Source of the DNA: Bradyrhizobium sp. ORS 285
GTDB lineage: Bacteria > Pseudomonadota > Alphaproteobacteria > Rhizobiales > Xanthobacteraceae
Length of the DNA stretch: 64,000 bases
NCBI RefSeq assembly: GCF_900176205.1
Contig: NZ_LT859959.1
Span: 7,677,001-7,741,000 of the forward strand
Direction of reading: 5' to 3'
The stretch's first letter is position 1, and each line of letters begins with the position of its first letter. A model generated the notes under the pieces. It saw nothing but the letters and a program-made list of their open reading frames with translations. It was not told the origin of the DNA and searched no databases. The position numbers were made by a program, and so were the translations under genes. Shown here piece by piece: positions 29,502-37,761 of this stretch.

Positions 29502-29536
29502 ACTTTGCGAACGTGTATACTTTGTGTCGCAAAGTA
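29502..29536. promoter_or_regulatory. ACTTTG/CAAAGT operator cluster
   Basis: TACTTTG-TGTCG-CAAAGTA at 29518-29536 is a perfect inverted repeat with 7 bp arms. A further half-site, ACTTTGCGA at 29502-29510, lies upstream and also matches TCGCAAAGT at 29527-29535. It is 30 bases before the ATG of the membrane-protein gene whose partner is a winged-helix regulator, so autoregulation is likely. Confidence 0.65.
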
Positions 29537-29566
29537 AATCGCGCCCCAGGCGGCGCCGGGTGAGAC

Positions 29567-30184
29567 ATGCGCGACCTGGACAAGGCGCTGGCCGACATCA
29601 TCGCGATCCGTAGCCAGCTTGCGGCCGGCACGGCGTTCCGCGGCTATGGGCCGGCGACGATGGCGGCAACCGCGGCGGTCGCGCTCACGACGGCCTTGAT
29701 CCAGCAATTCGTGCTGCCCGATCCCACGGCAGAGCCGCTCATCTTCCTGCTTGGCTGGGCAGCGGCGGCTTGCGTGTCGCTTTCGATGATCTGGATCGAG
29801 ATGCGTGCGCGCTCGCGCCGGCATCATTCCGGCCTCGCCGATGCCATGATCCATCAGGCTGTCGAGCAGTTCCTGCCGGCCGGCATTGCCGGCGTGCTGC
29901 TCGCAGTGCTGCTCTGGAAATTCGCGCCGGAGGCGCTCTGGATGCTGCCCGGCCTGTGGCAGATCCTGATGTCGCTTGGCGTGTTCGCCTCGGTGCGCTC
30001 GCTGCCGCGTACGGTCGCGCTGGCGGGTGCGTTCTACTTCCTGGCCGGCTTTGCGGTGCTGCTGCTCGGCAGCGTCACTCACCTGCTGTCGCCCTGGACC
30101 ATGGGGCTGCCCTTCGCCGCCGGCCAGGCGCTGATGGCGGGCATTCTGTATTTTGCGACCGGAGACTCCGATGTCGAAGACTGA
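29567..30184 (+). CDS. Membrane protein encoded with a winged-helix regulator
   Basis: A 205-residue protein with a short cytoplasmic N terminus (MRDLDKALADIIAIRSQLA) and five to six membrane helices. The helices group in two sets separated by a basic loop (EMRARSRRHHSGLA). I do not recognise a family with confidence. Its end overlaps the start of the regulator gene at 30171, so the two are translated together, and a palindromic operator precedes it. This layout of small membrane protein plus repressor suggests a stress-sensing or self-regulating unit, which is an inference. Confidence 0.75.
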   Translation: MRDLDKALADIIAIRSQLAAGTAFRGYGPATMAATAAVALTTALIQQFVLPDPTAEPLIFLLGWAAAACVSLSMIWIEMRARSRRHHSGLADAMIHQAVEQFLPAGIAGVLLAVLLWKFAPEALWMLPGLWQILMSLGVFASVRSLPRTVALAGAFYFLAGFAVLLLGSVTHLLSPWTMGLPFAAGQALMAGILYFATGDSDVED

Positions 30185-30551
30185 CGGCAGCGCGCCGTTT
30201 TCCTATGACGGGCTCGACCGCGTCATCCATGAGAAGGCGCGGCTCGGCCTGCTCACCTCGCTGATGGCGCATCCCAAGGGCCTCGCCTTTGCCGATCTCA
30301 AGCAGCTGTGCGGCCTGACCGACGGCAACCTGTCGCGTCACCTTCAGGTGCTGCAGGAGGCTGGGCTGGTCGAGGTCACCAAGGGCTATGAAGGCAATCG
30401 CCCGCATACCAGCTGCCGTCTCACCAAGGCCGGGCGCCGCCGGTTTCTCGACTATCTCGCCGTGCTGGAACGCCTGGTCCGCGACGCCGCGGCGGCAGCC
30501 GGCAAGGATCACGCGCCCTCATCGGCCGGCCTCATCCCCGGCCGCGCCTGA
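30171..30551 (+). CDS. Winged-helix transcriptional regulator (ArsR/MarR-like, HTH_27 type)
   Basis: A 126-residue cytoplasmic DNA-binding protein. The winged helix covers residues 12-90: LDRVIHEKARLGLLTSLMAH, FADLKQLCGLTDGNLSRHLQ and GLVEVTKGYEGNRPHTSCRL, the last being the wing. No metal-binding Cys cluster is evident. GGAG lies 7 bases before the ATG at 30171, which is inside the previous gene. The ACTTTG palindrome at 29518 is its probable operator. The cis-prenyltransferase gene follows within 40 bases and may be in the same transcript. Confidence 0.85.
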   Translation: MSKTDGSAPFSYDGLDRVIHEKARLGLLTSLMAHPKGLAFADLKQLCGLTDGNLSRHLQVLQEAGLVEVTKGYEGNRPHTSCRLTKAGRRRFLDYLAVLERLVRDAAAAAGKDHAPSSAGLIPGRA

Positions 30552-30587
30552 TCGTCTCATCGAATTTTTTTGACCTGGAGCTTTGCA

Positions 30588-31331
30588 ATGCAGAGTAGTC
30601 TGCAACCGAAATCGCCTGCTGTGGTCGATGGACTGCATGTCGGCATCATCATGGACGGCAACGGCCGCTGGGCGACGCGGCAGGGCCTGTCGCGGCTGCG
30701 CGGGCACGAGGCCGGCGTCGAGGCGATCCGCCGCGTCGTCGAAGCCGCGCCCGATCAGGGCGTCGGCACGCTGACGCTCTATGCGTTCTCCAGCGACAAC
30801 TGGCGCCGGCCCCGCGCAGAGGTCGCCGCCCTGATGGCGCTGCTGCGCGTCTATCTCGCCAGCGAGGTGGAGTCGCTGGTGCGCAACGGCGTCCGCCTCA
30901 CCGTGATCGGCCGCCGCGATCGCCTGCCGGGCGGCATTGCCGATGCCATCGGCCGCGCCGAAGCGGCAACGCGCAACGGCCGCACCCTGCATCTGCGCAT
31001 CGCCGTCGACTATTCGGCGCGGGATGCGATTCTCAATGCGGCTGCGAAGGCTGGCGGCCTCGACGGACTGACGCGCGAGCGGTTCTCCGACCTCGTGACC
31101 GGCGAGGCCGGCCTGCGCGACGTCGACCTGATCATCCGCACCTCCGGCGAGCAGCGCCTGTCGGACTTCCTGCTGTGGGAAGGCGCCTATGCCGAGCTGC
31201 ACTTCACCCAGCGCATGTGGCCCGATTTCGATGCCGCCGATCTCGCCCAGGCACTGGCGTCCTTCCGCGGTCGCGAGCGTCGCTTCGGTGGCCTCGAGGC
31301 GGTGCCGCTCGCGCCGGCTTCCGTGTCCTGA
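30588..31331 (+). CDS. Isoprenyl transferase (cis-prenyl diphosphate synthase family)
   Basis: A 247-residue cis-prenyltransferase homologue that would condense isopentenyl diphosphate units onto an allylic primer. The catalytic Asp is in IMDGNGRWA, the FSSDNW block follows, and the IPP-binding C-terminal motif [20 protein letters not shown] is intact. Length matches UppS. The ATG at 30588 with GGAG upstream is preferred. The usual uppS neighbourhood (frr, cdsA, dxr, bamA) is missing, so this is probably a second paralogue with a specialised product. It follows the winged-helix regulator gene closely and may share its control. Confidence 0.9.
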   Translation: MQSSLQPKSPAVVDGLHVGIIMDGNGRWATRQGLSRLRGHEAGVEAIRRVVEAAPDQGVGTLTLYAFSSDNWRRPRAEVAALMALLRVYLASEVESLVRNGVRLTVIGRRDRLPGGIADAIGRAEAATRNGRTLHLRIAVDYSARDAILNAAAKAGGLDGLTRERFSDLVTGEAGLRDVDLIIRTSGEQRLSDFLLWEGAYAELHFTQRMWPDFDAADLAQALASFRGRERRFGGLEAVPLAPASVS

Positions 31332-31411
31332 CGGCGGCCCCGTCGAGCCGCAATCTTTCCGCGCATCGAGGAATCATCTACCGCTTGCGTCACGAGCGCA
31401 GAGATCCCGTG

Positions 31412-33358
31412 ATGAAGCACAAGCCGCACCGGCCCGCCGGCAAGTCTCCGGTGAAACCCGGATCGTTGGGACGCAGCGATACGCCGGATGCGTTGTGCGC
31501 GGCGGCGTTGCGGCTGCTGCGCGCCGGCCAGCTGGCACAGGCCGAGGACGCCTGCCGCCGCGCATTGACGCTGAATGCCGCCTCGATCGATGCGCTGCAG
31601 GCGATGGGCCAGGTCTGCCTCGCGCTCAAGCGCGCCGACGATGCGATCGAATGGTTCGCGCGTGCGATCAGGCAGGATATCACGCTCGCATCGTCCTTCG
31701 TGGGACTCGCCCATGCGCTGCGGCTCGTCGGCCGGCTCGACGAGGCCATCAAGGCGTATGATCGCGCGCTCCAGGTGCAGTCGGACTCGGCCGAAAGCTG
31801 GGATGCTCTCGGTGAGCTGCTGCAGCTCACGGGCCGTCATGCCGAGGCGGCGCTCGCCTGCGATCGCTTGCTGCAGCTCGCACCCGATCACGTCCCGGCA
31901 TGGCTTCGGCTCGGCGAGGTGCTGGAAGCCCAGGGCCGTCGTGACGAAGCCGCGCTCGCCTTCGATCAGGTGGTGAAGTTCAGGCCTGACCAGCTCGAGG
32001 CTGCCAACAAGGCCGGCGCGGTGCATTTCGACGCGGGCCGATACGACGAGGCGATCGCGCGCTTCGACCACTCCCTGAAGCAGCAGCCGGACCAGGCCGG
32101 CGTGCTCTGTCTCAAGGGCATCTCGCTGCGGCGTCTGCGCCGCTACAACGAGGCGCAGGTGTCCGGTCAGCGCGCGCACGCGCTGGCACCGCATGATCCC
32201 GACATCGCCAACAGCTATGGCTGCATCCTGCAGAATCTCGGCCGCCATGACGAGGCGGTTGCCGTGTTCGACAAGGCGATCGCGATCCGGCCGCAGACGG
32301 CCGAGTTCTACAATCATCGCGGCACGTCGCTGGCCGAGCTGCATCGCTTCGACGAGGCGTTCGCCAGCTTCGACCGCGCCGTCGCGCTGAAGCCGGACCT
32401 TGCTGATGCGCATTGGAATGCCGCGCTGTTCCGGCTGCTCACCGGTGACTTCGCGCGTGGCTGGGCGGCGCGCGAGTGGGGCCGCAAATGTCGCGCGGTC
32501 GGCTTCGTCGAGCGCAGCTTCGAGGCGCCGATGTGGCTTGCCGACGCGCCGCTCGCGGGCAAGACCATCCTGCTGCACAGTGACGAAGGCTTGGGCGACA
32601 CGATCCAGTTCGCGCGCTACGCCGCGATGGTCGCGGCCGAGGGCGCGCGCGTCGTGCTCGAAGTCGATGCTCCGCTGCAGCCGCTGCTGGCTGGCCTGGA
32701 GGGCGTGGCGGAGTGCTTGGCTCGCGGCGTCCATCCGATCCCGGCGATCGACTATCACTGCCCGCTGTCGAGCCTGCCGCTCGCCTTTGCGACCCGCCTC
32801 GACACCATCCCGGCCTCGCCGTGCTATCTGCCGCGCCCGGCGGCGGAGCGCCGCGAGGTTTGGGAGCAGCGGCTTGGACCGCATAAGTCCTTGCGCGTTG
32901 GCCTCGTCTGGTCCGGCAACCCCGTGCATCTGAACGACCACAACCGCTCGATGCCGCTGGCGACGCTGCTTCCGCTGCTCGACATCGGGGCGCAATTCGT
33001 CAGCCTGCAGAAGGACGCGCGGCCCGCGGACAAAGCTGTGTTGGCCGAGCGCAACGAGATCCTCGACCTCACCGCCGACATCCGTGACTTCGTCGACACG
33101 GCGGCGCTGATCGACAATCTCGATCTCGTCCTCACCGTCGATACCAGCGTCGCGCATCTTGCCGGCGCACTCGGCAAGCCGACCTGGATCATGCTGCCCT
33201 ATACGCCGGATTATCGCTGGCTGCTCGATCGCGATGACAGCCCGTGGTATCCGAGCGTACGGCTGTTCCGCCAGGATGAGCGCCGCGATTACGGCGATGT
33301 CGTCGCGCGCGTCCGTGAGGCGCTGGCGCGGCAGATCGAGGGCTTTGCTGCAAGGTAA
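31412..33358 (+). CDS. TPR protein with C-terminal glycosyltransferase-like domain
   Basis: A 648-residue protein. Residues 25-370 hold about ten tetratricopeptide repeats, for example LQAMGQVCLALKRADDAIEW and YGCILQNLGRHDEAVAVFDK. The rest resembles a glycosyltransferase-9-like domain: TILLHSDEGLGDTIQFARY near residue 390, LRVGLVWSGNP, and the nucleotide-sugar region LVLTVDTSVAHLAGALGKPT then WIMLPYTPDYRWL. No signal peptide is visible, so it is probably cytoplasmic. Such fusions are common in alphaproteobacteria and may modify proteins or polysaccharides, but the substrate is unknown. The start at 31412 is preceded by an in-frame GTG, so it is uncertain by one codon. Confidence 0.85.
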   Translation: MKHKPHRPAGKSPVKPGSLGRSDTPDALCAAALRLLRAGQLAQAEDACRRALTLNAASIDALQAMGQVCLALKRADDAIEWFARAIRQDITLASSFVGLAHALRLVGRLDEAIKAYDRALQVQSDSAESWDALGELLQLTGRHAEAALACDRLLQLAPDHVPAWLRLGEVLEAQGRRDEAALAFDQVVKFRPDQLEAANKAGAVHFDAGRYDEAIARFDHSLKQQPDQAGVLCLKGISLRRLRRYNEAQVSGQRAHALAPHDPDIANSYGCILQNLGRHDEAVAVFDKAIAIRPQTAEFYNHRGTSLAELHRFDEAFASFDRAVALKPDLADAHWNAALFRLLTGDFARGWAAREWGRKCRAVGFVERSFEAPMWLADAPLAGKTILLHSDEGLGDTIQFARYAAMVAAEGARVVLEVDAPLQPLLAGLEGVAECLARGVHPIPAIDYHCPLSSLPLAFATRLDTIPASPCYLPRPAAERREVWEQRLGPHKSLRVGLVWSGNPVHLNDHNRSMPLATLLPLLDIGAQFVSLQKDARPADKAVLAERNEILDLTADIRDFVDTAALIDNLDLVLTVDTSVAHLAGALGKPTWIMLPYTPDYRWLLDRDDSPWYPSVRLFRQDERRDYGDVVARVREALARQIEGFAAR

Positions 33359-33366
33359 GCTGGCCG

Positions 33367-34491
33367 TCAACTTTCCCTCAGCCTGATCGAGATTTCGTGC
33401 ACGCGCCGCGTCAGCTCGGCGACGCTGCGCCATCCCGTCTTCTCTCGCGTCCGCTTCAGATGCGTATAGACCGTGGTGACCTTGACGCCGCGATGTGCGG
33501 CGTATTCGACCGCCGTCATGCCCGTGCTGAGGGCGCAGGCGAGCTGAGCTTCGGCCCGGGTCAGGCCATGAAGATCCTGCAGCAGATGTGTCGCTGCGCT
33601 TTCCTGCAATGGATCGTGCACGAGCACCATTACGACAGCTCCGGGAGCATCGCATCCCGGCCAGCGTTGACGCAGGGCTCGCAGTGAAATCGTGCACGGC
33701 GGCAGCCCGCCGGGACGCGGCGCCAGAAAGTCGATGGCTTCGTCGGCGAGGGTGAGACCGTCACGGCCCATCACCGCGCCGAACGCTCGCGCATAGCGGC
33801 TGCGCAGATCGGACGCGCCGAAGTGAATGCCGCGCGCATCGATCCGGAACAGTCCGGTCTCTATGGCGATGGCCTGCAGGCTCGGATTGACGTGGACGAC
33901 CTCTCCCTTGGGATCGAGCAATGCGACGCCGTCCTTCAGGAGGTCGAGGACCTTGGTACCAACACCGTCGCCGTGAGCTGCGGCCATGCTGCCTCTCATC
34001 CCATAGGCGCGCTGCAAATGCGGCGTCAGACGTTGCATCAGCGCGATCTCGGACCTGCCGACATGCCCGCGTTGCGATGACCGCTGCAGGGTGAAGGCGA
34101 CGAGCCGCTGCGGCGATCGGTCGAGCACCACCGAGAGAAAATAGCGGAGACCAGCGCGCGGCAGAAAGTCCGCGTAGAATGGATCACGCGTCATCGCGCT
34201 CTCATCCATGACCTGATAGTCCCATGACAGCTCACCGCGTTGCTGGCGCAAGGCCACCGGCAGGCGCGGATTGCGAGGCGCGAAGTGCGCGAGATAGTCA
34301 TCGCCCTCGGCCGACGCGACGCCGCTGCTGTGAAACAGCACCGGCCGTCGGACGGACGTGTCGATGACTTCGAAGGTCGCGCCTTCGGCTCCTATCAGAT
34401 TGCGGATCGACTCCAATGCGCTGGGGATGCCGTCCACGTCCGCAAGGCCCTGATAGATGGCGTCCAGCGCCTGAGTATAGCGTTCGCTCAC
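33367..34491 (-). CDS. LuxR-family regulator with PAS-like middle
   Basis: A protein of about 374 residues. The C-terminal helix-turn-helix is LHGLTRAEAQLACALSTGMT, then HRGVKVTTVYTHLKRTREKT. The middle (VLDLLKDGVALLDPKGEVVH) reads like a PAS-type sensor strand. The N-terminal part may bind a ligand, but no motif is clear. I place the start at the GTG at 34491 because AGAGAGG lies 8 bases upstream; a longer open frame reaches 34599. It converges on the TPR gene with 8 bases between the stops. Targets are unknown. Confidence 0.8.
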   Translation of the reverse strand: MSERYTQALDAIYQGLADVDGIPSALESIRNLIGAEGATFEVIDTSVRRPVLFHSSGVASAEGDDYLAHFAPRNPRLPVALRQQRGELSWDYQVMDESAMTRDPFYADFLPRAGLRYFLSVVLDRSPQRLVAFTLQRSSQRGHVGRSEIALMQRLTPHLQRAYGMRGSMAAAHGDGVGTKVLDLLKDGVALLDPKGEVVHVNPSLQAIAIETGLFRIDARGIHFGASDLRSRYARAFGAVMGRDGLTLADEAIDFLAPRPGGLPPCTISLRALRQRWPGCDAPGAVVMVLVHDPLQESAATHLLQDLHGLTRAEAQLACALSTGMTAVEYAAHRGVKVTTVYTHLKRTREKTGWRSVAELTRRVHEISIRLRES

Positions 34492-34662
34492 CACGGTCAC
34501 CTCTCTGCGATCGCCCCGGGGCCGCCGATCTGAACTGTCAACATGGATCGGCAGACAATATTCCCCCTCATGGGTCGTCACGGAGGCCGCGAGGTTCACG
34601 ACGTGACCCTTCGTGAGAGTCCATCGCCTGGGGCACGCCTCCAGACGATGGAAACACCGAGC

Positions 34663-35085
34663 TTATTCGGCGATGGTCTCGCCCGAGCCGCCGAACTCGC
34701 GCGGAAAATCCTTCAGCTTCGGCAGGCCGTCGCGCATCGGCAGCACCGTCTCCGCGTAGTTCACGTGGACGACCGGCTGGAATGCGAGGTCGGGGATGGT
34801 GGCCGCGAACACGTCGATCAGTCCGAGCGGCGGGTGAGCGGTCATCAGATGACCGCCGCACTTGGCGCAATATTGCCGCTGGCTGAGCGGCGTCTTCTGG
34901 AAGGTCGCCACATGGTCGGCTCCGGACGTGATCTTCACCGCCTCGGGCTTCCACAGGCTGAAAGCATTGACGGGTCCACCGGACCAAGACCGACAGGATC
35001 GGCAATGACAATAGCCCATTGCCTCCGGTGCACCCGACACCTCAATTTCCACCAAGCCGCAAAAGCATCGTCCAGAGAGTTTCAT
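34663..35085 (-). CDS. GFA (glutathione-dependent formaldehyde-activating)-like zinc protein
   Basis: A 140-residue cytoplasmic protein of the GFA/CENP-V fold. The zinc ligands are seen as CFCG, CHCRSC and CAKCG, in the usual order. The C-terminal half ends with the ETVLPMRDGLPKLKDFP stretch shared by many homologues. The ATG at 35085 has AGGA at suitable spacing. Despite the family name, most members do not have demonstrated formaldehyde-glutathione synthase activity. It diverges from the AraC gene. Confidence 0.88.
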   Translation of the reverse strand: MKLSGRCFCGLVEIEVSGAPEAMGYCHCRSCRSWSGGPVNAFSLWKPEAVKITSGADHVATFQKTPLSQRQYCAKCGGHLMTAHPPLGLIDVFAATIPDLAFQPVVHVNYAETVLPMRDGLPKLKDFPREFGGSGETIAE

Positions 35086-35324
35086 CGTCGTCCTCATGGG
35101 TTTTGAAAGCGGCGGACCGCAACATTCCTGCGCGCTCCACGTCTTGGTGCCTGACGACCATTGCCGGGGCTGCCACGACCAGACGTGATCCAGTTCACAT
35201 CCGAAGACCGCCGAGGACGGCAGGTACCCTCATCAGAGGACGCCGGCCGCAAGCGGATGGCGCTAACGATTTCGCCATCTACGCGAAGCTCCAGGTGCCA
35301 GTTGTAAAAGTCTCGGGTGATTGC

Positions 35325-36335
35325 ATGTCGGACCTCAACTCTCGCATCGTCGAATTCTCGACCGATCACATTCCGGAGCGGGAGCGCGCGGCCTACTGGC
35401 GCGAGCATTACGGACGGATCATGCTGCGCGTCGACTTCGAGCCCGCTCCCGATATCTCGTTCAAGGCGCGCAATCGCGCGCTGGCTTTGCCCGGCTTGCA
35501 GCTGCTCGATGCCTGGGCCACGCCGGCGCGCATCTCGCGATCGGGCTGCTATCTCGGCGATGGCGCGGAGAATGTGCTCCTTGCGCTCAATCGCGAAGGC
35601 ACGGCCTTCGTCGAAGGGGCAGGGCAGACGCGTGAGGTGCGACGTGGCGAGGCCGTCCTGCTCAGCGGTGCCGATCCCTGCGCCTTTCACCGCACGAGCG
35701 ACGGCCGTTCCTTCACGCTGCTGATGCCCCGCGTGATGATCGAAGCCGCCGACATCAGCATCGACGATGCTGTCATGCGGCCGATCCCCGTCGACCAGGG
35801 CGCGGTGCAATTGCTCGATCACTATGCGAGCTGGCTGATGAGCAGCGGGGGCGCGCTTGATGCGCAGTTGCTCAATCTGTCGGTACGTCACATTCAGGAC
35901 CTGCTGGCGCTGGCGATCGGACCGGCAGCCGGTCTGGCGGAGACGATGCGCGCGCGCGGATTGCGGGCGGCGCGGTTGAAGCTCGCCAAGTCCTTCCTCA
36001 TCGCCAACAGCCGGCGCCGCGACATCTCGGTGGCGGTGGTCGCGGCCAGGCTGAACGTGACGCCGCGCTACGTGCAGCGCCTGTTCGAGACCGACGGCAC
36101 GACCTTTTCTGCGTTCCTCTCCGGCGTGAGACTGGCGGATGCGCATCGCATGCTGTGCGACCCGGCTCACGCGCAGCTGGCGATCGCCAGCATCGCCTAT
36201 GATGTCGGCTTCGGCGATCTGTCGCATTTCAATCGCTCGTTCCGCCGGCACTACGGGATGACTCCGCGGGAGGTGCGAGGCGATGGCGGCCGCGAGCGGC
36301 CCGGCGCGTGTCTGGTCGATGGAGAGGTGCGATGA
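35325..36335 (+). CDS. AraC-family transcriptional regulator
   Basis: A 336-residue regulator. The N-terminal 200 residues form a cupin-like effector domain (AraC-binding-like; VLLSGADPCAFHRTSDGRS). The C-terminal two helix-turn-helix units are DISVAVVAARLNVTPRYVQR and ASIAYDVGFGDLSHFNRSF, the second being the AraC signature, followed by RRHYGMTPREVRG. The ATG at 35325 is chosen over the longer open frame because the earlier part is not family-like. Its stop overlaps the ATG of the 70-residue peptide by 4 bases. It heads a probable operon with an RbbA-type export system. Confidence 0.9.
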   Translation: MSDLNSRIVEFSTDHIPERERAAYWREHYGRIMLRVDFEPAPDISFKARNRALALPGLQLLDAWATPARISRSGCYLGDGAENVLLALNREGTAFVEGAGQTREVRRGEAVLLSGADPCAFHRTSDGRSFTLLMPRVMIEAADISIDDAVMRPIPVDQGAVQLLDHYASWLMSSGGALDAQLLNLSVRHIQDLLALAIGPAAGLAETMRARGLRAARLKLAKSFLIANSRRRDISVAVVAARLNVTPRYVQRLFETDGTTFSAFLSGVRLADAHRMLCDPAHAQLAIASIAYDVGFGDLSHFNRSFRRHYGMTPREVRGDGGRERPGACLVDGEVR

Positions 36336-36544
36336 CCAGCAAGATGATCGCGCTGAAAATTCTCGACGGCATCTTCGTCGCGGGAACGGGCTTTCTGCTG
36401 CTGATCGTTGCCGGCCTTCCGGTCGATTGGATGCTGGCTCTGCTCGACATGTCTCTGCATGAATTCCATGCCTTCGCGCTGTTCGTCATCTTCAGCTGCC
36501 TGCTGCTGATCCATGCCATCGCGACGTCTGATTCCGCGCCGTAA
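36332..36544 (+). CDS. Two-helix membrane peptide
   Basis: A 70-residue protein with two hydrophobic helices (IFVAGTGFLLLIVAGLPV and AFALFVIFSCLLLIHAIA) joined by a short acidic loop. GGAGAGG lies upstream and the ATG overlaps the AraC stop, so translation is coupled. It precedes the HlyD/RbbA/YhhJ genes by 116 bases. I know no family for it. It could be an accessory subunit or regulator of the export system. Confidence 0.65.
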   Translation: MTSKMIALKILDGIFVAGTGFLLLIVAGLPVDWMLALLDMSLHEFHAFALFVIFSCLLLIHAIATSDSAP

Positions 36545-36660
36545 ACCAAACGTGATCGTGCGTGCGGGCGACGCCATCGCCGCCGATTGAGCTGTGTCAA
36601 CGGATTTACGAGGGCCTGTGGCAAACGGGGCGCCTGCTTCAGTGAAGAAGGCCTCTCGGA

Positions 36661-37761
36661 ATGGATCCACAGGACACCCAGCTCGTCGGTGACGAACGGC
36701 CCGTTCAGCAGGTTCGGACCGAGCCCGCAGCGCTCGTTCCTGCGCCGGTGTTGCCTGTTCCCGCAGCACATGAGCCGCGAGTGGTGCGGCGCCGGTGGCC
36801 GCTTCTGCTGCTGCTTCTGATCGTCGGCGCGGCCGGAGGCGGCGGCTATGTGTGGTGGCAGCGTCTGCATCCGCCGCTGCCGCCCGGCATCAGCGTCAGC
36901 AACGGTCGCATCGAGGCCGACGAAATCGACATCGCAACCAAATATGCCGGCCGCGTCGCCGAGCTGCGGGCCGATATCGGCGATCTCGTCGAGGCCGGGC
37001 AGATCGTTGCGCGGATGGACAGCAAGGAATTGCAGCAGTCGCTGTCGAAGGCCACCGCGCAGGCCGAACAGGCGCAGCATGTGGTCGATCAGGCGCGCGC
37101 CAATCTGGCGCAATTGCAGACGCAGAAGACGCTCGCCGAGCAGGAAATGGAGCGCACGCGCAGCCTGCTGCAAAATGGCTGGACGACACGCGAGCTCGCC
37201 GACCAGCGCCAGCAGGCGCTCGATGCCGCCACTGCGGGCCTTGCCGGCGCACAGGCGCGAATCTCGGAGGCCGAGCGCGGGCTCGAAGCCGTCCGTCACG
37301 ATGTCGCGCTCTACACGGTGCAGATTGCCGACAACTCGCTGATCGCACCGAAGGCGGGCCGTATCCAGTACAGGCTTGCCAATGTCGGCGAGGTCCTGGG
37401 CGCGGGCGGCAAGGTCTTCACCATGCTCGACATCGGCTATGTCTACATGGACGTGTTCCTGCCGACCGAGGAGGTCGGCAAGATCAAGGTCGGCAGCGAC
37501 GCCCGCATCGTGCTCGATGCCTATCCTGATCGTCCCATTCCGGCCAAGGTGTCGTTCGTCGCGACCCAGGCGCAGTTCACGCCAAAAACCGTGGAGACGC
37601 GTAGCGAGCGTGACAAATTGATGTTCCGCATTCGCGTCCGCGTCGACCCGGACCGCTTGGCCGCCCACGCTGATGCCGTCAGGAGCGGGTTGCCAGGCGT
37701 CGCCTATGTCAGGTGGAATCCCGACGTTGCCTGGCCCGCACGTCTGCAAGCTGCGCCATGA
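36661..37761 (+). CDS. yhiI: HlyD/MFP-family membrane fusion protein (YhiI-like)
   Basis: A 366-residue periplasmic adaptor anchored by one N-terminal helix (WPLLLLLLIVGAAGGGGYVW). The lipoyl/barrel-sandwich hybrid has its two halves at EIDIATKYAGRVAELRADIG and NSLIAPKAGRIQYRLA, on either side of a coiled-coil hairpin rich in Gln and Ala. A beta-barrel region follows (GYVYMDVFLPTEEVGKIKVG). Length and gene order match E. coli yhiI, which precedes rbbA and yhhJ. Its stop overlaps the next start by 4 bases. It would link the inner-membrane pump to an outer-membrane channel. Confidence 0.88.
   Translation: MDPQDTQLVGDERPVQQVRTEPAALVPAPVLPVPAAHEPRVVRRRWPLLLLLLIVGAAGGGGYVWWQRLHPPLPPGISVSNGRIEADEIDIATKYAGRVAELRADIGDLVEAGQIVARMDSKELQQSLSKATAQAEQAQHVVDQARANLAQLQTQKTLAEQEMERTRSLLQNGWTTRELADQRQQALDAATAGLAGAQARISEAERGLEAVRHDVALYTVQIADNSLIAPKAGRIQYRLANVGEVLGAGGKVFTMLDIGYVYMDVFLPTEEVGKIKVGSDARIVLDAYPDRPIPAKVSFVATQAQFTPKTVETRSERDKLMFRIRVRVDPDRLAAHADAVRSGLPGVAYVRWNPDVAWPARLQAAP

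Noticed and set aside
31187..33697. An 836-codon open frame antisense to the TPR/glycosyltransferase-like gene.
   Set aside because: The same GC-driven artefact: low-complexity composition and no motif, opposite a convincing gene.
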